This document shows positions 15,174 through 23,599 of a DNA stretch of 64,000 nt, in pieces (the stretch's first letter is position 1; each line of letters starts with the position of its first letter). Where the stretch lies: NCBI RefSeq assembly GCF_900099645.1, contig NZ_FMTL01000002.1, forward strand, positions 1,056,334 through 1,120,333, given 5' to 3'. Both the position numbers and the translations under genes were made by a program. This DNA is from Pseudomonas peli (GTDB taxonomy: Bacteria; Pseudomonadota; Gammaproteobacteria; Pseudomonadales; Pseudomonadaceae). The notes beneath the pieces are model-generated. The model did no database searches. It was given only the letters and a program-made list of their open reading frames with translations, and had not been told where the DNA came from.

Positions 15174-15620
15174 TTAGCCCCCGTAGTAGCGGCGCGCCGG
15201 AGACTCGGCGGTGTAGAGCACTACATCAGACCCAAACTGAACTTGACTGGACATTACCTTGGAGGGGCCGCCGAATTGGTAGCAACCAAACTTGGTATGG
15301 ACAAGATGAAGTAACTCGCCGCGTTTAGTTCGCTCTTCGATGAATTTCAGGACATCCGCGACGGCAATTCCTTTGTTGTCGGGAAAGTCACAGCTAACGA
15401 CCGCCTGGAAGCTTCGGATGTAAAGCCCTTCGCCAGGGGCATTAAGGGTTCGCTTGATGATCTCTGGATCATTTGTAGCGATGGTGTTTACAACGCTATT
15501 GGTTTCGACACTGGCCAGCGTAATGCTCATCCAGCGTTCGCTTCCTTTTTTACTCAGGCACCAGAGGCCTGCGCTTTCTGATTTGAACTCAAAGTCTATA
15601 TGTCCGGCCTTGGCAGCCAT
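15174..15620 (-). CDS. Hypothetical protein, first gene of cassette
   Basis: Predicted 148 aa, soluble, no signal sequence. It starts MAAKAGHIDFEFKSESAGLW and ends ESPARRYYGG. I do not recognise a family. It heads the cassette, with three bases between its stop and the DUF6957-like start, and is divergent from the XRE regulator gene across a 288-bp region that contains a long inverted repeat. That arrangement suggests the regulator controls this cassette as well as itself. Confidence 0.65.
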   Translation of the reverse strand: MAAKAGHIDFEFKSESAGLWCLSKKGSERWMSITLASVETNSVVNTIATNDPEIIKRTLNAPGEGLYIRSFQAVVSCDFPDNKGIAVADVLKFIEERTKRGELLHLVHTKFGCYQFGGPSKVMSSQVQFGSDVVLYTAESPARRYYGG

Positions 15621-15818
15621 CGTGTTTCTCCGCTTCGAATATTTGTTCAGTTGCTACGTCGCCTCACGGGCAAGTCTTAACCTTTGGTGCCAGGAGCACA
15701 GGTTTGGCATTCTTTTTTTGGACTCACTTGGCTTGGCCTCGCCGTAGACGTTCCGCTGCCTGCCTGCTTGATTGCTTGTCGCCTAAAATTTCAATTGGCA
15801 TGTATTGACAGGTTTTGC

Positions 15819-15827
15819 TGTTATGAT
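15819..15827 (+). promoter_or_regulatory. Extended -10 promoter for the XRE gene
   Basis: TGT-TATGAT gives an extended -10 element (TGN plus hexamer at 15822-15827). A TTGACA at 15805-15810 lies too close to act as its -35. The expected start of transcription falls inside the inverted repeat at 15833-15866. Confidence 0.45.
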
Positions 15828-15832
15828 GATCC

Positions 15833-15866
15833 GCCACATGGTTAGCATAATAGCTAACGATGTGGC
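15833..15866. promoter_or_regulatory. 34-bp inverted-repeat operator upstream of XRE regulator
   Basis: Two 14-nt arms, GCCACATGGTTAGC and GCTAACGATGTGGC, pair with one mismatch around a 6-nt ATAATA centre. The core GTTAGC-N6-GCTAAC is perfect. It lies 42 bp before the regulator's ATG and overlaps the likely transcription start, as expected for an autorepressor site. Confidence 0.65.
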
Positions 15867-15908
15867 GCGTCAAAGCTGGTTTGATCCTTGTTTTTGAGCG
15901 CAAAGAAA

Positions 15909-16367
15909 ATGAGGTTCGAAAAAGTACTGGGACAGGTGCTCAGAGACATCAGGCTCCAGGCAGGACTCTCGCGCACTGAGTGTGCAGAGCGAATCCACAA
16001 AGCAAACCTAAGCAAAATTGAGAATGGTCAGACTCTCCCTCGCATCGATACGCTTGCTGCACTCTGTGAGCTGATGGGTATAGCCCTTGCGGATTTTCTT
16101 TTGATTGTCGAAGCGCGCCAATCTGGTCTTGCCGTCGAAGATCAGATACAAAGGAGCAACAAAAGGCTAAGGGCGTTGTGTGATGCTGGGCGGCTTGAGC
16201 CTGTTAGCCAAGATGATGCTGCTCGTGGGATTCGAGGGCAGAAAGCGGACAACACACGTGCAGCCGTCTCGCGGTTACAGACCGAAGGGCTGAGCAAGGA
16301 AGAGGTAGCTAGAAAGTTGGATCTGGGGCTTCGCACTGTTCAGCGGTATTGGTCTAAAGCGGAGTAG
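15909..16367 (+). CDS. XRE-family transcriptional regulator with second C-terminal HTH
   Basis: Predicted 152 aa. Residues about 5-60 are a Cro/C1-type helix-turn-helix (LRDIRLQAGLSRTECAERI, KANLSKIENGQTLPRIDTL). The C-terminal 40 residues look like a second, Sigma70/LuxR-like HTH (GLSKEEVARKLDLGLRTVQRYW). Such two-HTH layout is less usual than an XRE domain with a cupin or peptidase tail. I chose ATG 15909; an in-frame TTG at 15888 would add seven residues. It is divergent from the three-gene unknown cassette and probably regulates it through the 34-bp inverted repeat. Confidence 0.8.
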   Translation: MRFEKVLGQVLRDIRLQAGLSRTECAERIHKANLSKIENGQTLPRIDTLAALCELMGIALADFLLIVEARQSGLAVEDQIQRSNKRLRALCDAGRLEPVSQDDAARGIRGQKADNTRAAVSRLQTEGLSKEEVARKLDLGLRTVQRYWSKAE

Positions 16368-16401
16368 CACAGGTAATTTGACCGCACCGATGCGCTTATA
16401 C

Positions 16402-16623
16402 TCAGACGGTGTAAGTTTTAGGGGGTGGGCAAAATCTTTCCTGCGTTCCCTCCATGACCAGCCGCTCAAGCGGTGGCTCAACTTTCACAGCGGCGATCAC
16501 AATGTCACCAGAAATCGGCTGTTTAGACCGGTTTACTATCAGCAGGTCGCCACAGAAAATACCTACGTCGCTCATGCTGTCGCCGCCACAGTGAACCCGG
16601 TAGGGAGGGCATTTGGCTATCAA
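16402..16623 (-). pseudogene. umuD/rulA-like relic
   Basis: The frame encodes GGDSMSDVGIFCGDLLIVNR followed by PISGDIVIAAV, a clear match to the S24-peptidase core of UmuD-type proteins including the catalytic-serine motif GDSM. It lacks a proper start and N-terminal cleavage region. After IAAV the sequence drifts from the family (VEPPLERLVMEGTQERFC) and ends early, and no umuC follows. It is a decayed fragment of a mutagenesis operon of the kind often carried on plasmids and islands. Confidence 0.7.
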
Positions 16624-16920
16624 CGTAGCCTCATGCTTCTGGACATGCCAATGGGTAGAATCATGAGGGGCGGAGGGTGATTGCGCTCAGCTCATTTAGT
16701 TGTAATCGCATGCTTTCGGTTAGCATTGCGGAAATCACGGTACGAAAAATATTTGCCGGGCAATAAGGTGCAACGGGTTGCATTTTGTGGAAAAGGTTGA
16801 TAAGCTATTGAAATCTAGAGCTTAACTCCGATTAAGCCCCGGTTTTACTGGCTTCTAGGTGGTTGAGGTTTGGGGACTATGTCAAGAAGATTCCTCCGCA
16901 AGGAGAGCTACCTTGTATAA
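16624..16920. other. Non-coding A/T-rich end of the accessory region
   Basis: No gene or known RNA is recognised between the umuD relic and the tRNA fragment. A short CCGGTTTTACTGG hairpin lies near 16838-16850. Confidence 0.4.
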
Positions 16921-16946
16921 GAGTTCGAATCTCACCGCTTCCGCCA
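16921..16946 (+). repeat. 3' end of a tRNA gene (probably tRNA-Ser): island attachment-site remnant
   Basis: GAGTTCGAATCTCACC then GCTTCCGCCA reads as the T-loop, 3' T-stem and acceptor strand of a tRNA with encoded CCA. Nothing upstream can form the 5' acceptor strand, D arm or anticodon arm, so it is not a functional tRNA. The sequence fits the 3' end of a tRNA-Ser with a 5' GGAAGC acceptor. Tyrosine-recombinase islands recreate or duplicate such tRNA ends on insertion, so this should be one end of the island. Confidence 0.7.
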
Positions 16947-17084
16947 TATTTTCTCTGGCCGTCATTTAGCGCTCACTTATTGGCGCTTGCCTTTTGACGG
17001 TTATGCGCCAAGCTGGTGGCTTACAGGCACCAGACTTTCAACCCAGCAACTGCTCAACGCAGTTGATGTCGACCGGGGTGACGC

Positions 17085-17729
17085 TTGATCAGAGTTCTCG
17101 TTGTTGATGACCACGACCTGGTACGTACCGGCATTACTCGTATGCTGGCCGATATCGACGGTTTACAGGTGGTCGGCCAAGCCGAATCAGGCGAAGAGTC
17201 ACTGAAAAAAGCCCGCGAGCTGAAACCTGACGTTGTTCTGATGGACATCAAAATGCCGGGTATCGGTGGTCTTGAAGCCACCCGTAAGCTGATTCGCAGC
17301 CATCCTGATCTTAAAGTTGTTGCCGTAACCGTATGTGAGGAAGACCCTTTCCCCACGCGCCTACTGCAAGCTGGTGCCGCTGGCTATCTCACTAAAGGCG
17401 CTGCGCTGGAAGAAATGGTTCAGGCGATTCGCATGGTATTCAGCGGTCAACGCTATATCAGTCCGCAGATTGCCCAGCAGCTGGCACTCAAGTCATTTCA
17501 GCCACAGAGCAGTCACTCACCGTTCGACTTACTGTCCGAGCGCGAAATTCAAATCGCCCTGATGATTGCAGGCTGCCAAAAGGTTCAGGCCATTTCCGAT
17601 AAGCTTTGCCTGTCGCCGAAAACCGTGAATACCTACCGCTATCGCATCTTTGAAAAGCTCTCGATTACCAGCGATGTCGAACTGGCCCTGCTGGCCGTAC
17701 GCCACGGCATGATTGATGCCAACACCTGA
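17085..17729 (+). CDS. gacA: GacA/UvrY response regulator
   Basis: Predicted 214 aa. Receiver domain: acidic pocket DDHD at 8-11, phospho-acceptor Asp54 in [10 protein letters not shown], and a conserved Lys in YLTKGA. A LuxR-type HTH fills the C-terminus ([31 protein letters not shown]). GacA is the partner of the GacS kinase and controls the Rsm small RNAs, secondary metabolism and the lifestyle switch (established in Pseudomonas). The TTG at 17085 is the start that gives the conserved [11 protein letters not shown], preceded by GGGGTGA. uvrC begins inside its last codons, the usual gacA-uvrC coupling. Confidence 0.97.
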   Translation: MIRVLVVDDHDLVRTGITRMLADIDGLQVVGQAESGEESLKKARELKPDVVLMDIKMPGIGGLEATRKLIRSHPDLKVVAVTVCEEDPFPTRLLQAGAAGYLTKGAALEEMVQAIRMVFSGQRYISPQIAQQLALKSFQPQSSHSPFDLLSEREIQIALMIAGCQKVQAISDKLCLSPKTVNTYRYRIFEKLSITSDVELALLAVRHGMIDANT

Positions 17730-19557
17730 TAACAGTCCTGCCTCTTTCGACTCCAGCGCATTCCTCTCCACCTGCAGCGGTCGTCCTGGCGTGTACCGCA
17801 TGTTCGATGTGGACGCAAAACTGCTGTATGTCGGCAAAGCCAAAAATCTGAAAAAGCGCCTGGCCAGCTACTTCCGCCAGAGCGGCTTAACGCCAAAGAC
17901 CGCCGCGTTGGTCGGCCGAATCGCTCAGATCGAAACCACCATCACCGCCAACGAAACCGAAGCCCTGCTGCTTGAGCAGACTCTGATCAAAGAATGGCGC
18001 CCGCCTTACAATATTCTGCTGCGCGATGATAAGTCCTACCCCTATGTGCTGCTTTCCGACGGCGACTTCCCGCGCCTGAGCATTCATCGTGGGGCGAAAA
18101 AGCAGAAAGGCAGGTACTTCGGCCCGTATCCCAGCGCAGGCGCCATTCGAGAAAGCCTTAACCTGCTGCAAAAAACTTTTCTGGTGCGCCAGTGCGAGGA
18201 CAGTTTCTACAAGAACCGCACTCGGCCCTGCCTGCAGTACCAGATCAAACGCTGCAAAGGCCCCTGTGTTGGCCTGGTAGAGCCCGCTGAATATGCTGAT
18301 GACGTACGCCATTCAGTGATGTTTCTTGAGGGGCGCAGCAATGCCCTGACCGACGAGCTGTCCAGCGGCATGCAGGCAGCGGCCATGGCGCTCGACTTCG
18401 AGCGAGCAGCTGGACTACGTGATCAGATCTCACTGCTGCGCCGGGTGCAGGATCAGCAGAGCATGGAAGGCGGCACCGGTGATGTGGACGTGGTTGCCGC
18501 TATGGTCAATCCCGGTGGTGCATGTGTGCATTTGATCAGTGTGCGTGGTGGCCGAGTGCTCGGCAGTAAAAACTTCTTCCCGCAGGTGGCCATCGAGGAG
18601 GAGGGCAGTGGCGTACTGCTGGCCTTCCTTGCGCAGTATTACCTGAGCAGTCAGGAGCGCGACCTGCCGAGCGAACTGATCGTCAATGCGCAGCACGAAG
18701 ATTTCCCCACGCTGATTGCCGCCATTGATGAACTGCGCGGCCGTGAGCTGAGCATCAGCTACCGCGTACGTGGCACCCGTGCGCGCTGGCAGCAGTTGGC
18801 CGTGACCAATGCCGAGCAGGCGCTGGCGGCGCGCCTGGCCAATCGGCAGCACGTTGCTGCGCGCTTTGATGCCCTGGCTCAGGCGCTGTATATGGATGAA
18901 GTGCCGCAGCGCCTGGAGTGCTTCGACATCAGCCACTCCAGCGGCGAGGCGACGGTTGCTTCCTGCGTGGTATTTGGCCCGGAAGGCCCGCTGAAGTCCG
19001 ATTACCGCCGCTACAACATCGAGGGCGTGACGCCTGGCGATGACTACGCCGCCATGCATCAAGCGCTGACCCGGCGCTTCAGCAAGATCAAGGATGGCGA
19101 AGGCAAGCTACCGGACATCCTTCTGGTCGACGGCGGCAAAGGCCAGCTGGCCATGGCCCGCGAAGTGCTTGAAGAGCTGTCGGTGCCTGATCTGATTTTG
19201 CTCGGTGTGGCTAAAGGCACCACCCGCAAGCCGGGCTTGGAAACCCTGTACCTGAATGACGCCGCCCATGAGTTCACCCTGCCGGGCAATTCACCGGCAC
19301 TGCATCTGATTCAGCAGATCCGTGATGAGTCTCACCGCTTTGCCATTACCGGTCACCGCGCCCGCCGCGGCAAAACCCGGCGCACCTCCACGCTTGAAGA
19401 GGTGGCTGGCGTCGGGCCAAAGCGCCGGCGCGAGCTGCTCAACCACTTCGGCGGGCTGCAGGAGTTGTCCCGCGCCAGCATCGAAGAAATCGCCAAAGCA
19501 CCTGGAATCAGTAAAAAACTCGCCGAGTTGATTTATGCGGCACTGCACAGTGAGTAG
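17716..19557 (+). CDS. uvrC: UvrC, excinuclease ABC subunit C
   Basis: Predicted 613 aa. Residues about 15-95 form the GIY-YIG nuclease domain ([28 protein letters not shown]). A cysteine-bearing [13 protein letters not shown] segment, a UVR motif near residue 210 ([17 protein letters not shown]), the RNase H-like second nuclease domain ([26 protein letters not shown]) and a C-terminal helix-hairpin-helix pair ([19 protein letters not shown]) follow. It makes the two incisions of nucleotide excision repair on DNA handed over by UvrAB. It overlaps the end of gacA by 14 bp; an adjacent TTG at 17713 is an alternative start. Confidence 0.97.
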   Translation: MPTPDNSPASFDSSAFLSTCSGRPGVYRMFDVDAKLLYVGKAKNLKKRLASYFRQSGLTPKTAALVGRIAQIETTITANETEALLLEQTLIKEWRPPYNILLRDDKSYPYVLLSDGDFPRLSIHRGAKKQKGRYFGPYPSAGAIRESLNLLQKTFLVRQCEDSFYKNRTRPCLQYQIKRCKGPCVGLVEPAEYADDVRHSVMFLEGRSNALTDELSSGMQAAAMALDFERAAGLRDQISLLRRVQDQQSMEGGTGDVDVVAAMVNPGGACVHLISVRGGRVLGSKNFFPQVAIEEEGSGVLLAFLAQYYLSSQERDLPSELIVNAQHEDFPTLIAAIDELRGRELSISYRVRGTRARWQQLAVTNAEQALAARLANRQHVAARFDALAQALYMDEVPQRLECFDISHSSGEATVASCVVFGPEGPLKSDYRRYNIEGVTPGDDYAAMHQALTRRFSKIKDGEGKLPDILLVDGGKGQLAMAREVLEELSVPDLILLGVAKGTTRKPGLETLYLNDAAHEFTLPGNSPALHLIQQIRDESHRFAITGHRARRGKTRRTSTLEEVAGVGPKRRRELLNHFGGLQELSRASIEEIAKAPGISKKLAELIYAALHSE

Positions 19558-19590
19558 AATGCCGACTCTCTTTACCGCCAAGTTGTGTCG

Positions 19591-20151
19591 ATGAATATCC
19601 CCAACCTGCTTACCGTGCTCCGTGTATTGCTGATCCCGGTGTTTATTCTGCTGTTCTACCTTCCTTTCAGCTGGAGCTATTGGGCCGCCAGCGCGGTGTT
19701 TTCAGTCGCTGCTGCAACCGATTGGCTGGATGGTTACCTGGCGCGCCGCTGGGAGCAGAGCACGCCTTTTGGCGCCTTCCTCGATCCAGTTGCCGACAAA
19801 CTGATGGTGGCGGTTGCCCTAGTGTTGCTGGTGGCTGAGCACGCCAATCTCTGGCTGACGCTGCCTGCGGCCATCATCATCGGTCGCGAAATCGTGGTTT
19901 CGGCGCTGCGGGAATGGATGGCAGAGATAGGTGCCCGTGCGCATGTTGCCGTATCAAAATTGGCCAAGTGGAAAACCGCCGCACAGATGGTTGCCCTGGT
20001 GATTTTGCTGGCCAATCCACCGACCTTTACCGCTTGGGTTGTGCTCGGTTACGCGTTGTTGATCATTGCCGCGGTACTCACCCTGTGGTCGATGGCGCAG
20101 TACCTGCTGGCCGCATGGCCACACCTGCGAATCACCTCGGAAAAGAAATAA
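19591..20151 (+). CDS. pgsA: CDP-diacylglycerol--glycerol-3-phosphate 3-phosphatidyltransferase
   Basis: Predicted 186 aa membrane protein. The CDP-alcohol phosphotransferase signature D-G-x2-A-R-x8-G-x3-D-x3-D is intact ([10 protein letters not shown], then [11 protein letters not shown]). Several membrane helices follow. It makes phosphatidylglycerol phosphate, the first step to phosphatidylglycerol and cardiolipin, in the inner membrane. I start at ATG 19591 ([12 protein letters not shown]), the usual family opening, rather than the TTG six bases earlier. It follows uvrC by 33 bp, the conserved Pseudomonas order, and precedes three tRNA genes. Confidence 0.96.
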   Translation: MNIPNLLTVLRVLLIPVFILLFYLPFSWSYWAASAVFSVAAATDWLDGYLARRWEQSTPFGAFLDPVADKLMVAVALVLLVAEHANLWLTLPAAIIIGREIVVSALREWMAEIGARAHVAVSKLAKWKTAAQMVALVILLANPPTFTAWVVLGYALLIIAAVLTLWSMAQYLLAAWPHLRITSEKK

Positions 20152-20170
20152 GCTTTTTTGAATCAAGGGG

Positions 20171-20198
20171 TTGACGGGGCGTTCTGAAGCTATAGAAT
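20171..20198 (+). promoter_or_regulatory. Sigma-70 promoter for tRNA-Gly/Cys
   Basis: TTGACG at 20171-20176 and TAGAAT at 20193-20198 are 16 bp apart and followed by a G/C-rich discriminator (GGCGGCC), typical of stable-RNA promoters, about 20 bp before the first tRNA. Confidence 0.65.
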
Positions 20199-20218
20199 GG
20201 CGGCCGTCAGCACGACAA

Positions 20219-20294
<76 letters not shown>

Positions 20295-20300
20295 TTTTCA

Positions 20301-20323
20301 ACGGACCGTTTTACACGGTCCGT
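20301..20323 (+). terminator. Hairpin between tRNA-Gly and tRNA-Cys
   Basis: ACGGACCG and CGGTCCGT form a perfect 8-bp stem with a 7-nt loop, followed only by TTTAGTTT. It may be a weak terminator or a tRNA processing hairpin. Confidence 0.4.
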
Positions 20324-20333
20324 TTAGTTTCAA

Positions 20334-20407
20334 GGCTGAGTAGCAGAGTGGTTATGCACCGGATTGCAAATCCGTGAACGCCGGTTCGATTCCGACCTCA
20401 GCCTCCA
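20334..20407 (+). tRNA. tRNA-Cys (GCA)
   Basis: A 74-nt cloverleaf with GGCTGAG/CTCAGCC acceptor, anticodon GCA in GGATTGCAAATCC, T-loop GTTCGATTC and encoded TCCA end. Confidence 0.97.
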
Positions 20408-20412
20408 ATTAG

Positions 20413-20448
20413 AAAAGCCTCGTAGATCACTGATTTACGAGGCTTTTT
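20413..20448 (+). terminator. Rho-independent terminator between tRNA-Cys and tRNA-Leu
   Basis: AAAAGCCTCGTA and TACGAGGCTTTT form a 12-bp stem with an 11-nt loop and a terminal T run. It should end the Gly-Cys transcript. Confidence 0.85.
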
Positions 20449-20465
20449 CATTTAAGCTTGAAACC

Positions 20466-20494
20466 TTGCGAGGCATCCACGGGCTGTATATAGT
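20466..20494 (+). promoter_or_regulatory. Possible separate promoter for tRNA-Leu
   Basis: TTGCGA at 20466-20471 and TATAGT at 20489-20494, 17 bp apart, lie after the terminator and about 25 bp before tRNA-Leu. The -35 is a partial match to consensus. Confidence 0.4.
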
Positions 20495-20519
20495 CCAAGC
20501 CTCGCAATGCAGCGCTACC

Positions 20520-20606
20520 GCCCGAATGGCGAAATCGGTAGACGCAAGGGACTTAAAATCCCTCGAGGGTAACCTCGTGCCGGTTCGACCCCGGCTTCGG
20601 GCACCA
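20520..20606 (+). tRNA. tRNA-Leu (TAA)
   Basis: An 87-nt class II tRNA with GCCCGAA/TTCGGGC acceptor, anticodon TAA in GGGACTTAAAATCCC, a long variable arm (CTCGAGGGTAACCTCG), T-loop GTTCGACCC and encoded ACCA end. Confidence 0.97.
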
Positions 20607-20649
20607 TATACATGATTTCAGATGTTCCCAGATGAACCTGAAACCCACT

Positions 20650-20677
20650 AAAACCGGCCTTCGTAGCCGGTTTTTTT
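20650..20677 (+). terminator. Rho-independent terminator after tRNA-Leu
   Basis: AAACCGGC and GCCGGTTT form a stem with a 7-nt loop followed by a run of seven T residues overlapping the stem end. Confidence 0.85.
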
Positions 20678-20796
20678 GTGTCTGAAATTTGTGCGCATGC
20701 GTTTATCCAGGCTTGTCATCTGGATGTCGCACGCCAGTCATACGCCTGCCATCTGCTTTAGCTGCAATCACGGTAACTCAGCGAGGAGTGCAGGCG

Positions 20797-22158
20797 ATGC
20801 GGATTTGTGTGATTGGCGCAGGATACGTGGGGCTGGTATCGGCAGCCTGTTTTGCCGAGATGGGCAATCGAGTGATCTGCGTTGAGCGCGATGCGCAGCG
20901 TGTGGCGCGGCTTGCCCGCGGCCAGTTGCCGATTTACGAGCCTGGGCTGGAGGCCATGCTGCAGACTCATTTGAGTAGCGGTCAGCTGAGCTTTAGTCAG
21001 CACCTGCATGAAGGCATCAAGCAGGCTGAGATCATCTTTATCGCCGTAGGTACGCCGAGCGGGGAGGACGGCTCCGCAGACTTGTCCCATGTACTCGCGG
21101 TGGCTGATGAGCTGGGCGACCTGCTTGAGCAGAACTGCGTGGTGGTGAACAAATCAACGGTGCCGGTGGGCACGGCAGAGCGTGTTGCCCAGCGCATCAA
21201 CAGTCGATTGAGCAAACGCGGCAAACGTTTTGCGGTGACGCTGGCGAGTAACCCGGAATTTCTCAAGGAAGGCTCGGCGATTGACGACTTCATGCGTCCG
21301 GACCGGGTTATCGTCGGTTGTGACGATGCCGCCGCGAGCGAAACGCTGCGCCGCCTGTACGCGCCATTTCTGCGTAACCACGAGCGCTTGCTGTGCATGA
21401 GTCTGCGCGCGGCGGAGTTCAGCAAGTACGCAGCCAATGCCTTTTTGGCCACCAAAATCTCCTTTATCAACGAAATGGCCAGCCTGTGCGCACGCTTAGA
21501 GGTCGATATCGAGGAGGTGCGCCGTGGCATCGGCAGTGACAAGCGCATTGGTACCCACTTTATCTACGCCGGCTGCGGCTATGGCGGCTCGTGTTTCCCC
21601 AAGGATGTGCGGGCCCTGATTCGTTGCGCAGAGCAGGAAGGCATTGAACCTGGCATCCTGCGCGCAGTCGAAGCCCGTAACGCGCTACAGAAGACGCTGT
21701 TGTTTCAGTCACTGCGTGAGCATTTTTCCGGGTATTGGCAAGGGCGGGTAGTGGCGCTTTGGGGCTTGGCGTTTAAGCCGGGCACCGATGATCTGCGTGA
21801 AGCGCCCAGCCTGGTTCTACTGGATGCCTTGCTGGCAGCCGGCGTCACCGTTCAGGCGTGCGACCCGGTTGCCACAACGGCTTTGGCAGAGCGCTATAGC
21901 CAGGCAGTTGATAGCGGCCAGCTGCGCTTGAGTACATCGCCGTATAGCGTTGTCGAAGGTGCGGATGCACTGGTGCTGGTCACCGAGTGGAAGCAGTTCC
22001 GTCAGCCCGATTTTGTCCGTATTCGCGGTTTGATGCGCATGCCTGTGCTGTTTGACGGGCGCAATATCTACGATGCCGCACAGTTGGCCGAACTGGGTTT
22101 TCTTTACCGAGGCATTGGCCGGCCTGCGCAGGGGCATTGTAAGGCCAGTGCAGCCTGA
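20797..22158 (+). CDS. ugd: UDP-glucose 6-dehydrogenase
   Basis: Predicted 453 aa. N-terminal Rossmann motif MRICVIGAGYVGLVSAACF, central FLATKISFINEMASLC helix, catalytic Cys in GCGYGGSCFPKDV, and a C-terminal domain with LAFKPGTDDLREAPS and DALVLVTEW. It oxidises UDP-glucose to UDP-glucuronate with two NAD+, feeding exopolysaccharide and lipid A modification. ATG 20797 has GAGGAG upstream; the frame is open another 36 codons upstream but without family similarity. It lies 44 bp before galU, which makes its substrate, so the pair forms a UDP-sugar unit. Confidence 0.96.
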   Translation: MRICVIGAGYVGLVSAACFAEMGNRVICVERDAQRVARLARGQLPIYEPGLEAMLQTHLSSGQLSFSQHLHEGIKQAEIIFIAVGTPSGEDGSADLSHVLAVADELGDLLEQNCVVVNKSTVPVGTAERVAQRINSRLSKRGKRFAVTLASNPEFLKEGSAIDDFMRPDRVIVGCDDAAASETLRRLYAPFLRNHERLLCMSLRAAEFSKYAANAFLATKISFINEMASLCARLEVDIEEVRRGIGSDKRIGTHFIYAGCGYGGSCFPKDVRALIRCAEQEGIEPGILRAVEARNALQKTLLFQSLREHFSGYWQGRVVALWGLAFKPGTDDLREAPSLVLLDALLAAGVTVQACDPVATTALAERYSQAVDSGQLRLSTSPYSVVEGADALVLVTEWKQFRQPDFVRIRGLMRMPVLFDGRNIYDAAQLAELGFLYRGIGRPAQGHCKASAA

Positions 22159-22202
22159 TAAACTGCGCACGCGATTTTCACCCCATCTTCCCAAGGTTTC
22201 CT

Positions 22203-23042
22203 ATGATCAAGAAATGCTTGTTCCCTGCAGCCGGTTACGGCACCCGCTTTCTGCCAGCCACCAAGGCCATGCCCAAGGAAATGCTGCCGATTGTGAACAA
22301 GCCGCTGATCCAGTACGGCGTTGAAGAGGCCCTGGAAGCCGGGTTGACGGAAATTGCCATGATCACCGGCCGCGGCAAGCGTGCACTGGAAGACCATTTC
22401 GACATCAGCTACGAGCTGGAACATCAAATTCGCGACACCGACAAGGAAAAGTACCTGGTCGGCATCCGTCGCCTGATCGAAGAATGCACCTTCTCCTACA
22501 CCCGTCAGGTTGAGATGAAGGGCCTGGGCCACGCGATTCTATGTGGCCGCCCGCTGATTGGTGATGAACCATTCGCCGTGGTTCTGGCGGACGACCTGTG
22601 CCTGAACCTGGACGGCGACGCGGTGCTGACGCAGATGGTCAAGCTGTACAACCAGTTCCGCTGCTCGATCGTGGCCATCCAAGAAGTGCCGCCAGAAGAA
22701 ACCCATAAATATGGCGTGATCTCCGGCGAGATGATTCGTGAGGACATCTACCGGGTCAACAGCATGGTCGAGAAGCCAAAGCCGGAAGATGCCCCGTCGA
22801 ACCTGGCGATCATTGGCCGCTATATCCTGACTCCGGACATCTTCGAGCTGATCGAGCAAACCGAACCCGGCAAAGGCGGCGAAATCCAGATCACCGACGC
22901 GCTGATGAAACAGGCACAGAACGGCTGCGTAATGGCGTACAAATTCAAAGGTAAGCGTTTCGATTGCGGCGGCGCTGAAGGTTATATCGAGGCCACCAAC
23001 TTCTGCTTCGAGAACCTCTACAAGACCGGCAAGGCTTACTGA
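22203..23042 (+). CDS. galU: UTP--glucose-1-phosphate uridylyltransferase
   Basis: Predicted 279 aa, the usual length. The nucleotidyltransferase signature AAGYGTRFLPATKAMPKEM stands at residues about 8-26, with the second catalytic region VVLADDLCLN and VEKPKPEDAPSN. It makes UDP-glucose from UTP and glucose-1-phosphate in the cytosol for lipopolysaccharide core, exopolysaccharide and trehalose. It follows ugd on the same strand and ends before a hairpin. Confidence 0.97.
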   Translation: MIKKCLFPAAGYGTRFLPATKAMPKEMLPIVNKPLIQYGVEEALEAGLTEIAMITGRGKRALEDHFDISYELEHQIRDTDKEKYLVGIRRLIEECTFSYTRQVEMKGLGHAILCGRPLIGDEPFAVVLADDLCLNLDGDAVLTQMVKLYNQFRCSIVAIQEVPPEETHKYGVISGEMIREDIYRVNSMVEKPKPEDAPSNLAIIGRYILTPDIFELIEQTEPGKGGEIQITDALMKQAQNGCVMAYKFKGKRFDCGGAEGYIEATNFCFENLYKTGKAY

Positions 23043-23063
23043 GTCCTGCTCGCCAGCGTTACT

Positions 23064-23091
23064 CACACAGCCACCTTCGGGTAGCTGTGTG
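23064..23091 (+). terminator. Hairpin after galU
   Basis: CACACAGC and GCTGTGTG form a stem capped by a CTTCGG-type stable loop between the convergent galU and VOC genes; no T tract is obvious. Confidence 0.5.
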
Positions 23092-23094
23092 CAT

Positions 23095-23517
23095 TTAGGG
23101 CATGGGTATCTGTTCAGCACCAGGCCCTAGCGGTTGGCCATAGCTGAACTCCACATAGTTGCCTGCGGGGTCACGCAACCCACAGTAGTAACCAACGGGA
23201 AAGGGTTCATCACGCGGCTCCCAGACCAGACATCCTGCTAATCGCGCTCGCGCTGCGATGCTATCGACCTGTTCTCGACTTTCCAGGGCAAAGCCAAAGT
23301 GGCTGTAATCATCCGCAGCCAATCGGCGATCCTGTCCGCCCGGCATGATCACAAAAATAAAGCTGTGTTCCTTACCCTGTTCGGCCATCCAGACAATTCG
23401 TGAGCCTTTGCCCGCGCGCTCATGAATCACCTGCATCGCGCAGAACTGCTCGTAAAAGCACACACATGCATCGAGATCAGGCACGTGCAAGGCCAGATGA
23501 GTAAGGGTAGGGCGCAT
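23095..23517 (-). CDS. VOC/glyoxalase-family protein
   Basis: Predicted 140 aa from ATG 23517 (AGGAG upstream). The fold signature of the vicinal oxygen chelate superfamily is visible as two repeats: LTHLALHVPDLDACVCFYEQF, DDYSHFGFALESREQVD and a final LRDPAGNYVEFSYGQP. His and Glu residues at the typical metal positions are present (LTHLALHV, HFGF, YVEF). Substrate is unknown; relatives include glyoxalase I, fosfomycin-resistance enzymes and dioxygenases. From memory, an uncharacterised VOC gene also sits between galU and gor in P. aeruginosa. Confidence 0.85.
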   Translation of the reverse strand: MRPTLTHLALHVPDLDACVCFYEQFCAMQVIHERAGKGSRIVWMAEQGKEHSFIFVIMPGGQDRRLAADDYSHFGFALESREQVDSIAARARLAGCLVWEPRDEPFPVGYYCGLRDPAGNYVEFSYGQPLGPGAEQIPMP

Positions 23518-23599
23518 AAATGCTCTCCTGTTCGGCATGCATCAAGTTTAGGCCCTGGCGCGCCTTGGGGTATGCTAATGGTCTGCTCTGGAGGCTGAA

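Noticed and set aside
16681..16920. Hidden small RNA or gene before the tRNA fragment
   Set aside because: I see no promoter-terminator pair or coding frame that would support either.
16921..16946. Functional tRNA gene
   Set aside because: Only the T-loop and 3' acceptor strand exist; no matching 5' acceptor, D arm or anticodon arm can be found upstream.
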